A stretch of DNA of 64,000 nt from Pricia antarctica (lineage in GTDB: Bacteria > Bacteroidota > Bacteroidia > Flavobacteriales > Flavobacteriaceae), in contig NZ_FNAO01000005.1 of assembly GCF_900101815.1 (NCBI RefSeq), positions 248,001 to 312,000 on the forward strand, written 5' to 3'. The number at the start of each line of letters is the position of its first letter. Within the stretch, counting starts at the first letter, position 1. The notes under the pieces were generated by a model, which made no database searches, was not told the DNA's origin, and saw only the letters and a list, made by a program, of their open reading frames with translations. This document shows positions 16,001 to 25,191 of the stretch, in pieces. The position numbers were made by a program, and so were the translations under genes.

Positions 16001-17391
16001 TTTTAGGTTTTCTTCCCATGGCCATTTCAGCATCGGCGGGGGCCGAAGTACAGCGACCATTGGCAACCGTTGTTATCGGTGGTCTAATCACTTCTACGCT
16101 CTTGACACTTTTTATCCTTCCCATTTTTTATCAATGGGTCGAGAAGCGTTCCGAACGCAAGACAAAACCCGATCCGAAATTTGTAACTGCCACAGCGGTA
16201 GTCTGTCTTATGTTTACATGCGGTCTCACACAAGCTCAAGAGTTTCGACCGAACGGTTCCCTACCCGTTATTTCACTGGAGAAGGCAGTAGAGATTTCAA
16301 AGGAAAACTATCCGCTATTGCAAACGAAAAAATTGGAGATTCAGAGACAAAACACGCTGAAGGGCACCGCTTACGACTTTGGCAAAACCCAAGTTTTCAC
16401 AGGCGGCGAGGAAATCTCGGTTGATGGGGGTGTCTACACTTTGGTTGGTGTAGGTCAACAGAACATCAATCTATTCGGTATAGGCGCAAAAAAGCGTTTG
16501 CAAAAACAACGCGTAGCCTTGGCCGAGACTTCCTTTGACCTATCGGCACTTCAAGTGGAACAGGAAGTGAAAACGGCTTGGTCGCTAGCCTACCGGGAAA
16601 GACAAAAGTTTGAACTGTACCGCGAACTGGATTCCATCTATTCCCAATTCGCAAGGGCCATCCAACTTAACTTTGAGGTAGAAGCCATTTCACGCTTGGA
16701 ATATGCGTCAGCCACAAATCAGGCCTTACAGATCAGCAACAAAATGCATCAGGCCGAAAGCGATTATGCCATTGCCCTGCAAAAACTCAACCTTTGGTTG
16801 GTTTCTGCAACCTATTATTCCATTCCCGATAGGCTCGACGAAAGCGAGCTCGCCGTATCGACACTGTTTACGGAAATAAGCACGCACCCCGAACTCGAAC
16901 TTTCACAAAACCGTGTGGCCGAGGCCGAAGCCATGTATGTTGCTGCCCGTTCCGATCTGCTGCCCAATTTCAATGCACAAGGAGGCCTCCAAAAAGTAAA
17001 CGGCAACAGCGGATTTTACAGCTATCAGGCAAGTATTTCCCTTCCCTTGTTTTCAGGTTTGGAACGCAGCCGTGCCAAGGCAGCGAAAATCGATGGCGAA
17101 ATCGCAAAGGCGAATGCGGATTTTACCCAACGTCAACTGCAATCCGAATATCGGCAGGCCGCAATAGCCTATCAAAAATGGGAAGCCTCTTGGCATTTTT
17201 ATAGGGACAAGGCTCTGCCGCTTGCCGAAGAACAGCGCAAGGGCGCATTGCTTGCCTATAAGGAAGGAGCGGTGGACTATGCAGCGTTCACTCAAATCAT
17301 ACGGGATGCCGTACAGACCGAAATTGATGCGCTTGACGCTCTCGATAAGTATCTAAAATCAGTTTTCGAATTACACTACTTCAAACAATAA
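13048..17391 (+). CDS. CzcA-type heavy-metal RND efflux pump fused to a TolC-like outer-membrane factor
   Basis: A 1447-residue protein starting MINKIIDFSINNKFIIGL. Residues 1 to about 1040 are an HME-family RND pump (12 helices, two large periplasmic loops). The helix-4 motif DFGIIVDGAVIIVE has the Asp, Asp and Glu of the CzcA/CnrA divalent-cation group, unlike the monovalent copper/silver CusA group. From about 1045 a hydrophobic signal-like stretch (TATAVVCLMFTCGLTQAQ) precedes a TolC/CusC-like domain of about 380 residues with two coiled-coil repeats (about 1070-1440). Zinc, cadmium, cobalt or nickel export is inferred. The nearest in-frame upstream ATGs would add 38 and 28 unlikely residues (start 12934 or 12964). 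It is followed after 3 bases by its adaptor gene. Confidence 0.9.
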   Translation: MINKIIDFSINNKFIIGLFTLALIGTGIWSMTQVPIDAVPDITNNQVQIITQAPNLGTEDMEQFVTYPVEVAMSNLPNVKEIRSVSRFGLSVVTIVFDDKVGTYLPRQLVAEKLSEVQEQIPMGFGKPSIGPISTGLGEIYQYTLEVDDEHQSEYSATDLRTAQDWIVRRQMAMVPGVVEVNAFGGNKKQYEVAVDPDELRAIGITISDVFAALENNNQNTGGAYIERNHQANFIRGEGLARTVGDIENMVVKTVNGVPIKIKDVGDVRLGSAVRYGALTKDGKGEAVGGMILMLKGANSNEVIKKVTQRMEQIQQSLPDGVSIKPFLDRSELIAETTGTVTGNLLEGGLIVIFVLVLLLGNWRGGLIVASTIPLSLLFAFILMNVFDVWANLMSLGAIDFGIIVDGAVIIVESTVFLMYSYVVKKKTVNGETRDEIAAKASKKMMNAAFFGQLIILIVFLPILALEGVEGKMFQPMALTFIFAMIGAMLLCLTYVPMISALFLRPAKSEKQSYGDRFVHWIERNYEPLLNRSLAKSKVIIGIAIALFAIAIFAFTRLGGEFIPQLDEGDIAFHAIMKPGSSLTETIETTTKIERIIKAEFPEAKSVLSRIGVADVPTDPMPMDIADVFVILKPNEEWTSAGSKDELVKKIKEAISILPGVNFEFTQPIEMRFNELLTGVREDVAIKLFGEDLDVLASKAEEMGQLIATVPGVADMKVEATDGLPQITIDYNRNKLAQYGLNINQLNSVVQAAFAGGKAGVIFEGEKRFDLVVRLQKENRNSIEDIQNLFINLPNGSQIPLREIADVSFEPGPMQISRDNTNRRTYVGINVRDRDVKSVVEEIQAKLEAQFDLPTGYYIRYGGAFENLERASNRLQTVVPIALVLIFILIYFALKSVPQTLMIYLAIPMATIGGVFALWARDMPFSISAGVGFIVLFGVAVLNGLVMISGLNELKEEGVTDLKERIIEGTKRRIRPIMLTALTDILGFLPMAISASAGAEVQRPLATVVIGGLITSTLLTLFILPIFYQWVEKRSERKTKPDPKFVTATAVVCLMFTCGLTQAQEFRPNGSLPVISLEKAVEISKENYPLLQTKKLEIQRQNTLKGTAYDFGKTQVFTGGEEISVDGGVYTLVGVGQQNINLFGIGAKKRLQKQRVALAETSFDLSALQVEQEVKTAWSLAYRERQKFELYRELDSIYSQFARAIQLNFEVEAISRLEYASATNQALQISNKMHQAESDYAIALQKLNLWLVSATYYSIPDRLDESELAVSTLFTEISTHPELELSQNRVAEAEAMYVAARSDLLPNFNAQGGLQKVNGNSGFYSYQASISLPLFSGLERSRAKAAKIDGEIAKANADFTQRQLQSEYRQAAIAYQKWEASWHFYRDKALPLAEEQRKGALLAYKEGAVDYAAFTQIIRDAVQTEIDALDALDKYLKSVFELHYFKQ

Positions 17392-17394
17392 CAA

Positions 17395-18600
17395 ATGAAA
17401 AAGCTATCTAAATACAAAGCTGTCGCGTTATTACCAATGCTTTTAGGTCTAACGGCCTGCGGCGATTCCAAATCCCATACCGCTGAAAGCAAGGCTCAGA
17501 ATTCCCAAATGGAAATGGAGGCTTCGCATACAGCAACAAGAGCTGAGGAAGTCATGCTAACGGCAAATCAGTTCGACGCGCTACAGATCAAAATCGACAC
17601 CGTGCCCATGCGAAATATGAGCGGCTATGTGGAAGCGAACGGGCAACTGGAAGTCCCGCCACAGAACGAGGCCACCATCACTACGGTCGTAGGTGCGAAC
17701 GTGGTTTCCATTGAGGTGATAGAGGGCGACAAGGTCGAAAAAGGTCAAACGGTGGCATATTTGTCGCATCCCAATATCATTCAAAAACAGACCGATTACC
17801 TCAACGCCTACAGTAATAGCGAATTTCTTAAAAAGGAATTTGACCGACAAAAAACCTTGTATGATGCCGGGGTGGGCAGCGGAGCCAATTTTCAAAAGGC
17901 CGAAGCGGAATATCAGGCATCCCGAAGTAGGGCAAAAGGACTGGAAGCGCAACTGCAACAGTTGAACATTGGCGCATCAGGTGTTAGAAACGGTACTATT
18001 TATCAGCGTGTGGCCTTACGAAGCCCCATAGAAGGCTTCGTTCAAAAGGTGGAAGTAAGAACCGGGCAGTATGTAGAACCGCAGACCGATCTCTTTGAAA
18101 TCGTGGACACCCATCACGTTCATGCCGACTTGATGGTCTTTGAAAAGGATGCGTACAAAGTTAAAGAAGGGCAGACGGTTAGCTTCAATGTCCAGTCCCT
18201 TTCAGGAAACGAACTGACCGCCAAAATCTATTCGGTAGGAAAAACGTTTGAGCAAAACCCCAAAGCATTGCACGTACATGCAGAAATTGAGAACAAGCAA
18301 GGCAACCTGATACCGGGGATGTACATTCAGGGAAGGATTCAAACCGACAATTCCCTGACAAAGGCAATACCCGAGAGCGCCATAGCCTCAGATGGCACTA
18401 AGTCATTTATCTTTACCGCAGAAAAAGAAGGTAACGATTGGAGTTTTACCCCGGTAGAAATCAAAAAAAATATAACCGATGGGGAATGGATCACCATTGA
18501 CTTTCTTACCGATCAAGCGCCAAATACACAGTACGCCTTCAACAATGCCTACTACCTGATGGCGGAAATGAAAAAAGGCGATGCGGAACATCCCCATTGA
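17395..18600 (+). CDS. RND efflux periplasmic adaptor (CzcB/CusB type) lipoprotein
   Basis: A 401-residue protein. The signal MKKLSKYKAVALLPMLLGLT ends in the lipobox LTAC (Cys22). The membrane-fusion architecture is visible: a barrel-sandwich/lipoyl segment (VEANGQLEVPPQNEATITTV to VEKGQTVAYLSHP), an alpha-hairpin of about residues 130-190, then the returning lipoyl half (RSPIEGFVQKVEVRTGQYV), a beta-barrel and a membrane-proximal part. It bridges the inner-membrane pump and the TolC-like domain fused to it. Transcribed with the preceding gene (3-base spacing). Confidence 0.9.
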   Translation: MKKLSKYKAVALLPMLLGLTACGDSKSHTAESKAQNSQMEMEASHTATRAEEVMLTANQFDALQIKIDTVPMRNMSGYVEANGQLEVPPQNEATITTVVGANVVSIEVIEGDKVEKGQTVAYLSHPNIIQKQTDYLNAYSNSEFLKKEFDRQKTLYDAGVGSGANFQKAEAEYQASRSRAKGLEAQLQQLNIGASGVRNGTIYQRVALRSPIEGFVQKVEVRTGQYVEPQTDLFEIVDTHHVHADLMVFEKDAYKVKEGQTVSFNVQSLSGNELTAKIYSVGKTFEQNPKALHVHAEIENKQGNLIPGMYIQGRIQTDNSLTKAIPESAIASDGTKSFIFTAEKEGNDWSFTPVEIKKNITDGEWITIDFLTDQAPNTQYAFNNAYYLMAEMKKGDAEHPH

Positions 18601-18619
18601 TGCAGCTAAAAAGACCATT

Positions 18620-20587
18620 ATGAAAAAGAAAAAACTAAACTTAAGGGATATCGACATCCAAAAACATTCTGGCCAACATAACCACGATGACGGCCACAAC
18701 CCTACCGATCTGAATAGCCCTTCTAAGTTTAAAATGTATCTGCCGGCTATTTTTAGTTTTGTAATGCTAATTACGGGTATCGCAATCGACTATTTCGAGG
18801 TCGTTCCCTTTTTTAAGGGTTGGGTCAAAATCGTTTGGTATATAGTCGCCTATATACCCGTAGGGTTTCCGGTAATGAAGGAAGGCTGGAACAGTATAAA
18901 AAACGGTGATTTCTTCACTGAATTTTTGTTGATGTCCATCGCAACCCTGGGTGCCTTTGCCATAGGAGAATATCCCGAGGGCGTTGCCGTAATGGTATTC
19001 TACGCCATTGGCGAATTATTTCAGGGTGCCGCCGTCAAGCGCGCCAAAAGCAACATCAAGGCGTTACTCGATGTACGGCCCAATGAAGCCCTAGTATATC
19101 GCGATGGCGAGTATGTTTCCGTTGACCCGGAAACGGTTGAAATCGGTGAAAAGATTCAGGTGCGCGTAGGCGAAAAAGTACCATTAGACGGTATTCTACT
19201 TTCAGCAAAAGGGTCGTTCAACACCGCCGCATTAACCGGTGAAAGTAAGCCGGATACCCTTGTAAAAGGCGAATCCGCTTTTGCCGGAAGCATCAACCTG
19301 GAGAGTGTAATTGAAATTGAAACCACGAAGGAATTCAAGGACAGTTCCATCGCCCGTATTCTCGATCTGGTTCAAAATGCCACGGCGCGAAAATCAAAAA
19401 CGGAATTGTTTATCCGGAAGTTTGCCAGAATATATACGCCTATTGTGGTTTTCTTGGCCATAGGCCTTACGCTACTCCCCTACTTTTTTGTCGAAGATTA
19501 TGTATTTAGCGACTGGCTGTACCGCGCCCTTATTTTTTTGGTCATCTCATGTCCGTGTGCCCTGGTCATTTCCATTCCATTGGGCTATTTCGGGGGGTTG
19601 GGGGCCGCATCCCGCAATGGAATCTTATTCAAGGGCGCATCCTTTCTCGATAGTATGACCAAGGTAAACACCGTGGTAATGGACAAGACGGGAACCGTTA
19701 CAAAAGGGGTTTTCAAAATCAAGGAAGTCAATGCGAAATCCCACGAGGAAAAGGAATTTATGAAATACCTAATGGCGATGGAACAACAATCTACCCACCC
19801 CATTGCCAAGGCTATACTAGAGTACAAAGTCGATGGGGGAAATTTTGAAGCCACCGGAGTTTCCGAAGTGGCGGGAAAAGGATTGAAGGGCAGCGTGAAC
19901 GGTAAGACAGTTCTGGTGGGAAACAAAGAATTAATGACCAGTAATGGCATAGAAGTACCTTCGGAAACAGACACCATCATTGAATCGATAGTTATGGTAG
20001 GTATCGATGCCGAGTTTGCTGGTTATGTAACCATTGCGGATGAACTGAAGGATGATGCCCACCAAGCCATCAAAGCTATTCGAGAATCTGGTATTTCTAA
20101 AATAATAATGCTTTCTGGCGATAAAGATTCCATTACGCAGCAAGTGGCCAAAGAACTGGGAATCGATTGGGCAAAAGGCGGACAGTTGCCCGAAGACAAG
20201 CTCAAAGAGGTGGAACAACTCAAAAAACAGCCCAATACCAAAGTAGCCTTTATCGGCGATGGAATCAACGATGCGCCTGTTTTGGCGACTAGTGATGTCG
20301 GTATCGCGATGGGCGGCCTAGGCAGCGATGTGGCTATTGAGACGGCAGATGTCATTATTCAAACCGACCAACCGAGCAAAATTGCAAGAGCTATTAAAAT
20401 TGGACGTTCTACAAGGCGGATCGTTTGGCAGAATATTGCGTTGGCATTTGGTGTGAAGATTGTAGTTTTGATTTTGGGTGCCGCTGGTATGGCTTCCATG
20501 TGGGAAGCGGTGTTTGCCGATGTAGGGGTAGCTTTGTTGGCTATTTTAAATGCGGTTCGGTTGCAAAAGATGAAGTGGAGTCAGTAA
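18620..20587 (+). CDS. P1B-type heavy-metal translocating ATPase (Zn/Cd/Co group)
   Basis: A 655-residue cation-pumping ATPase. It lacks a heavy-metal-associated domain but opens with a His-rich tail (HSGQHNHDDGH). The core carries the metal-site motif SCPCAL in helix 6, the phosphorylation motif DKTGTVTKG, TGES in the actuator domain (AALTGESK), the HP dipeptide in the nucleotide domain (STHPIAK) and GDGINDAPVL. The last helix pair ends DVGVALLAILNAVRLQK, with the Asp and Asn common in the P1B-2 zinc/cadmium group. It would export divalent metals to the periplasm for the RND pump. An ATG at 18620 is preferred; an upstream one overlaps the adaptor gene. Confidence 0.9.
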   Translation: MKKKKLNLRDIDIQKHSGQHNHDDGHNPTDLNSPSKFKMYLPAIFSFVMLITGIAIDYFEVVPFFKGWVKIVWYIVAYIPVGFPVMKEGWNSIKNGDFFTEFLLMSIATLGAFAIGEYPEGVAVMVFYAIGELFQGAAVKRAKSNIKALLDVRPNEALVYRDGEYVSVDPETVEIGEKIQVRVGEKVPLDGILLSAKGSFNTAALTGESKPDTLVKGESAFAGSINLESVIEIETTKEFKDSSIARILDLVQNATARKSKTELFIRKFARIYTPIVVFLAIGLTLLPYFFVEDYVFSDWLYRALIFLVISCPCALVISIPLGYFGGLGAASRNGILFKGASFLDSMTKVNTVVMDKTGTVTKGVFKIKEVNAKSHEEKEFMKYLMAMEQQSTHPIAKAILEYKVDGGNFEATGVSEVAGKGLKGSVNGKTVLVGNKELMTSNGIEVPSETDTIIESIVMVGIDAEFAGYVTIADELKDDAHQAIKAIRESGISKIIMLSGDKDSITQQVAKELGIDWAKGGQLPEDKLKEVEQLKKQPNTKVAFIGDGINDAPVLATSDVGIAMGGLGSDVAIETADVIIQTDQPSKIARAIKIGRSTRRIVWQNIALAFGVKIVVLILGAAGMASMWEAVFADVGVALLAILNAVRLQKMKWSQ

Positions 20588-21094
20588 TTTTCTAAGGTTA
20601 CAGGGCCATGAAAAGGCAGTCTTTGAAATTAGTTCAAAATGTCTTGTTGTTGATAAAAACAATTTACTTCGTATGGAAAGAACGGGCCGAGACCGGAAAA
20701 GTAAATGTTAGAATTCTTTATTTCGAGTATCCTAATCCATATCCCTTTTTTAAATTTGGCCATGGTAATCAAATATAAATAAACTGGAGAATAGCAAAAT
20801 GTAATTACGGGTATAAGAACGTTATTTGTAACGCCCGAGATAATCGAGAATGTTCAAAAAAAACCTCGTTTTCCCAAACTAGTCCATTACCCTTTTTTTA
20901 AGCCTTGAACCATTACAAAGGCCGAAGGTTTCTCTATCCTTTCCCTATATAGACAATCATCGGAATTTTAAAATTGTAATCGCATAAATGCAGCATTTTA
21001 AGTTCGTTTCGAGCATTTTTGTTTACTATTTTTACAACTGAAGTAAATAGGGCGTATCAAACAGTGGTTTACTCCATATTCCTATTGTCCGTTG
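20588..21094. other. Long intergenic region, no gene seen
   Basis: About 500 bases between the P1B ATPase gene and the AraC regulator, AT-rich and without a convincing frame on either strand. It presumably holds the operon terminator and the AraC promoter, but I found no strong hairpin with a T-run and no exact TAnnTTTG near the AraC start. Confidence 0.4.
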
Positions 21095-21904
21095 ATGAAA
21101 AACCAAATAGAAACGTATACCAAGATTACGCCAACGGCGGATATAAAAATTGAGCCGTTCGATGTCAACAAACGCTACACTAGACCCCATCGGCATACTA
21201 AGTATCTAGAGCTGGTCTATTTCAGAAAAGGTTCGGGATTCCATTATATGGACCAGCAGAGCTATGCAATAGAACCGCCCATAATTTTTTTGATCAAGAA
21301 GGACGAAGTGCATCATTGGAAAATCGATACCGTCCCGGAAGGATTCGTCATACTCATCAAACAGGATTTTCTGGACTCGACCTTAGATAAAAACATTAAC
21401 CTACAGCTCCAGCAACTCAGTTTCCAACAGAAGATCGAGATACAGACCGACGTTACGATCGACAGCCTATTTGAAATTCTATGCAACGAAATGGAGGGAA
21501 AGCGGGCAGGGCTAAATGAAGTGGTCGAAGGTGCGTTAAAGGCCCTGTTAGCTAAAATCATAGGCTATGCCAATATGGAGGGCACATCCAATATGGGGGA
21601 CACCCTATCCCGGTTCGACGGGCTCTTGGGCAAAGAACTCAAGAACAAGGTATCCCATTACGCCGCGCTGCTCAACACCACCGCACAGAACCTGAACTCA
21701 CTTTGCAAGGGGAGGTACTCCAAAACGGCTTCACAGGTCATTGCCGTACAGATGGTCAAGGAAGCCAAACGCCTATTACGCTTTACTGACCTTTCCGTTA
21801 CCGAAATCGCCTATAAATTTGCTTTTAAGGATGTCTCCCATTTTGTAAAATATTATAAACGGTATGAGGGAGAGACTCCCATGCAGTTCAAAAAGAGGCA
21901 ATGA
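21095..21904 (+). CDS. AraC family transcriptional regulator
   Basis: A 269-residue protein. Residues 1-100 form a cupin-like sensor (RPHRHTKYLELVYFRKGSG, with a PPIIFLIKKDEVHHWKI turn). The C-terminal 100 residues form the double helix-turn-helix: GRYSKTASQVIAVQMVKEAK, then LLRFTDLSVTEIAYKFAFKD, and the family-typical SHFVKYYKRYEGETPMQFKK. The start is the ATG at 21095; a TTG at 21092 is also possible. It stands immediately upstream of, and co-oriented with, a TonB-linked receptor gene, so it may control that receptor. Ligand unknown. Confidence 0.9.
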   Translation: MKNQIETYTKITPTADIKIEPFDVNKRYTRPHRHTKYLELVYFRKGSGFHYMDQQSYAIEPPIIFLIKKDEVHHWKIDTVPEGFVILIKQDFLDSTLDKNINLQLQQLSFQQKIEIQTDVTIDSLFEILCNEMEGKRAGLNEVVEGALKALLAKIIGYANMEGTSNMGDTLSRFDGLLGKELKNKVSHYAALLNTTAQNLNSLCKGRYSKTASQVIAVQMVKEAKRLLRFTDLSVTEIAYKFAFKDVSHFVKYYKRYEGETPMQFKKRQ

Positions 21905-21988
21905 TACCTTAACTTTTTCAAATACACCATAATCCGGTTTTCCTTAAGCGTAAATTCAACTTTTTTTAAAGCCAAAAAATTGTTGTTG

Positions 21989-24463
21989 ATGAACTTACGC
22001 ACCTCCTTTCTATTATCCTTACTTTTCGTTTCGGCCCTGACCTTTAGTCAGGTAACCGGAACCATTACCGATGGCACCAATGACTATCCCTTGGAATACG
22101 CAACCGCGGCGCTCTACTTTCAAGAAAACGGTGAACTGGCCTCAGGGGTAATTAGCGATATCGAAGGCGTTTTTACCATTCCCGATGTAAAGAAAGGCAC
22201 CTATTATCTTGAGGCTTCCTTTATTGGTTTTCAGACTAAGATCATAAGGGACATTAACGTGCACAATAGAAATACACCTGTGGATGTTGGTACCATCGAA
22301 CTCTCCATAGGTGAAAACCAGTTGAGCGAGGTCGTGGTCAAAGGGGAACGAGCAACGGTCATCAACAAGATAGATCGACAAGTATTCGATGCCCAGAAGT
22401 TCCAGAACAGCCAGGGCGGCAGCGCTACCGATATGGTCAGGAATATCCCTTCGGTCAGTGTCGACGGACAGGGCGAGATTAGTGTCCGAGGGAGTACAGG
22501 TTTTGTGGTGCTGCTCAACGGAAACCCCGTGCAAGGTAATGCATCTACGCTGTTGAACCAGCTTCCGGCAAATGCCATAGATCGGGTGGAGGTCATTACG
22601 GCGCCATCCGCCAAATACGATCCCGAAGGAAAGTCAGGGATATTGAACATCATTACCAAAAAGGGAGCTGCCGATGGAGCTTTTACCCAGATCAACGTAC
22701 GCGGTGGTTTTCCCTCTATCGAACCATACGACAATGACAAAACGCACCAGCGCTACGGTATCGATGCCACCTATAATATCATAAAGGGGGACTGGAACAT
22801 CTCCCTAGGGGGTAATTACCAACGTAACGATTTGGGGGGTAGACGCGAAGGCGATATTTTTACTATCATCAACGATACTTTGACCCAATTCCCATCCGAC
22901 GGGGAACGCAGTTTTGACGAGGTCAACTACAGCGGAAGGTTTACCGTTGATTTTACGCCCGATACCCTGAACACTTATTCGTTGGGCTTTTATGCGGGTA
23001 AGCGTCAAAAGGACCGTTTGGCCGATATCGTCTACTTTGACAACCACGCCATTACCCCTGCGGAAGACGGCGAGCGGGTCTACACTTTCCAATATTTCAA
23101 CCACAACCTGCGTACGCGAAGAAGCGATTTCGTATTGGGCAGTTTTGATTACGCACACGTTTTTAAAAATAGTTCGAAACTCTCCACTTCCTTGTTATAT
23201 GAATACACGCTATTGGGCGGACCAACCGAAAGTGATAATCTGGGATTTCCCGATAACGCTATTATATATCAAAAGGAATACAATACCAACGACAACCCTT
23301 TGAACGGCATCCGCTTTCAACTGGACTACACATGGAAACCGTTTTCCTTTGGACAGTTGGAAACCGGGTACCAATACCGCAACCTGAACCACCAAGGGGA
23401 TTTCGTCTACGAAAGGCGCAACAACGCTACAGGCGAATTCGAATTGGTGCCAGAATTTTCGAGCGAGGTCGATCTCGTACGAGACCTCCATTCTGCCTAT
23501 GCCCAGTTCACGGCCAAAAAGGATAAATGGGAATATGCCGCAGGTCTGCGCATTGAGGGCATGGACCGTAACTTTGACCTACAAGATAAACTTGGCGAGA
23601 TAGATACCACCTACACCTACAACTACATCAAACCTTTTCCCTCTGCCTCTGTCCAATATAGCTTCGAGAACAATACCAAGTTAAAGGCGGCCTATAGCAA
23701 ACGGGTGGAGCGTACTACCACTTTTAAGATGAACCCTTTTCCTGAACGGGAACATTCCGAGACGTTAGAGCAGGGCGACCCCACGCTACGGCCAGAATTC
23801 ATCGACCTTTTCGAAATGGGCGTAAGCAAGAATTTTGATGGGGGTAATTCCGTTTATGCCACTGCCTACTACCGCAATGTCAAAAACCTGGTCAACCGGG
23901 TCAACACAATCTACAACGATACCATCTTGAACCGCATCTATTCCAATGTGGGGGACAGCCGTTCGTTAGGGCTTGAATTCGGCACCCAATTAAAACCGAC
24001 CAAGAACTGGTCGAACTTTATCGGGGCAAATTTTTATAATTATACTATCGAAGGGGTCTATGAAGGAAGAAGTGTAGATAGCGATGCCTTTGTCTATTCA
24101 ATCAATGCCATCAGTACGTTCGATTTTTCTGAGACCGCCTCGGCCCAGTTTACCTTTAACTATGTTTCGGCGCAGAATACCGCCCAGGGCGAGGATTCCC
24201 GTTTCTATTCCCCTAACCTTACGTTGCGCAAGACCTTTTGCGACGACCGCCTTGTCGCGATCCTGCAATGGCAGAACATCGATATGGGGATTTTGGATAC
24301 CAACGAACAGCGTATAACTACCTTTCGCGAGGGAGAGTTCTTTACCACGACCAATTATGTGTACGAGGTAGATATGATCATTCTCAACCTGTCCTATACC
24401 TTTAACAAGAACAAGGACAAATCGAAATTCATCGACAGCGAGTTCGGGAAGCGTGAATTTTAA
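21989..24463 (+). CDS. TonB-dependent receptor-type outer-membrane protein
   Basis: An 824-residue protein. It has a signal peptide (MNLRTSFLLSLLFVSALTFS), a CarboxypepD_reg-like beta domain (residues of about 22-105: VTGTITDGTNDYPLEYATAA), a plug domain (IPSVSVDGQGEISVRGSTGF, ASTLLNQLPANAIDRVEVIT, GKSGILNIITKK) and a 22-strand-type barrel (outer-membrane beta-barrel family) through the C-terminal ...FIDSEFGKREF. No SusD partner is present. Substrate unknown; such receptors in Bacteroidota take up siderophores, peptides or glycans. It follows the AraC gene by 84 bases. Confidence 0.9.
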   Translation: MNLRTSFLLSLLFVSALTFSQVTGTITDGTNDYPLEYATAALYFQENGELASGVISDIEGVFTIPDVKKGTYYLEASFIGFQTKIIRDINVHNRNTPVDVGTIELSIGENQLSEVVVKGERATVINKIDRQVFDAQKFQNSQGGSATDMVRNIPSVSVDGQGEISVRGSTGFVVLLNGNPVQGNASTLLNQLPANAIDRVEVITAPSAKYDPEGKSGILNIITKKGAADGAFTQINVRGGFPSIEPYDNDKTHQRYGIDATYNIIKGDWNISLGGNYQRNDLGGRREGDIFTIINDTLTQFPSDGERSFDEVNYSGRFTVDFTPDTLNTYSLGFYAGKRQKDRLADIVYFDNHAITPAEDGERVYTFQYFNHNLRTRRSDFVLGSFDYAHVFKNSSKLSTSLLYEYTLLGGPTESDNLGFPDNAIIYQKEYNTNDNPLNGIRFQLDYTWKPFSFGQLETGYQYRNLNHQGDFVYERRNNATGEFELVPEFSSEVDLVRDLHSAYAQFTAKKDKWEYAAGLRIEGMDRNFDLQDKLGEIDTTYTYNYIKPFPSASVQYSFENNTKLKAAYSKRVERTTTFKMNPFPEREHSETLEQGDPTLRPEFIDLFEMGVSKNFDGGNSVYATAYYRNVKNLVNRVNTIYNDTILNRIYSNVGDSRSLGLEFGTQLKPTKNWSNFIGANFYNYTIEGVYEGRSVDSDAFVYSINAISTFDFSETASAQFTFNYVSAQNTAQGEDSRFYSPNLTLRKTFCDDRLVAILQWQNIDMGILDTNEQRITTFREGEFFTTTNYVYEVDMIILNLSYTFNKNKDKSKFIDSEFGKREF

Positions 24464-24523
24464 GACGAGAATACAACCCCTAGAACTTGTCATAGCTCCG
24501 TATCCGGCAAGTCCGCTTCCTAT

Positions 24524-25141
24524 TTATTTTTTTAGTCCCCTGGTCGGATAAAAAACAATCACCAGCACAATCATACCAATGACAATAAGAAAAATAATCT
24601 CAAGGTTGGAAAGCAGGTTGTTGGTAGCCAATGATTTTCTAGCCATTTCTGTCAGTTGACGGCCTTCTGTCAGTTGCGTCAAGGCTAAATCGTTCAAATC
24701 TTCCATTATCCTTTGTAATGACGACTCTATTTTCCCACGCGCGTTTTCCGTCATTCCTTCCGCACTATTTTTGATTGACTGTTCCAAAGCCGAGAGTTCC
24801 TCGACGTTTTTCTGCAACTGCTTAAAATAAAAAGACTCTTTAGCAGTAAGCTTTGTTTTCCCAAATTTCATCAACAGCTCATCGATATGCGCATTTTCCC
24901 TAGAACCGTCTGCCAGCGAATCGTGAACCCCTAAAAACAATCGTTTCTCTTGAAACAGATTATTGAGGCGAAAGATATAGTCCTGCGCCACTACCCGATC
25001 CTCGAATACGGAATTGACCGTGTTCTGTACCGTCGAAAAATGTCGATGGTCTAGCCGGTTTGTTGCCAAAACCAATAAAAAAACTATGGCCAAGGCAAGA
25101 CCAGCTTGAAATTTGTGTGATAAGCTTAATGATTTAACCAT
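24524..25141 (-). CDS. Membrane-anchored four-helix-bundle (4HB_MCP-like) protein without an output domain
   Basis: A 205-residue protein with one hydrophobic helix near the N-terminus (residues about 12-28), a long heptad-rich helical stretch between (starting FSTVQNTVNSVFEDRVVAQD), and a second hydrophobic helix at about 178-197 ending in only a few cytoplasmic residues (PTRGLKK). This is the layout of the periplasmic sensing domain of chemoreceptor-like and histidine-kinase-like proteins, but HAMP, kinase and signalling modules are absent. It may act as an adaptor or decoy, or pair with a sensor elsewhere; identity is uncertain. Confidence 0.6.
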   Translation of the reverse strand: MVKSLSLSHKFQAGLALAIVFLLVLATNRLDHRHFSTVQNTVNSVFEDRVVAQDYIFRLNNLFQEKRLFLGVHDSLADGSRENAHIDELLMKFGKTKLTAKESFYFKQLQKNVEELSALEQSIKNSAEGMTENARGKIESSLQRIMEDLNDLALTQLTEGRQLTEMARKSLATNNLLSNLEIIFLIVIGMIVLVIVFYPTRGLKK

Positions 25142-25191
25142 AGTTTTTTAGGTTATGAAATATTTTAAAGCAGGTACAATGCAAACCTGAA

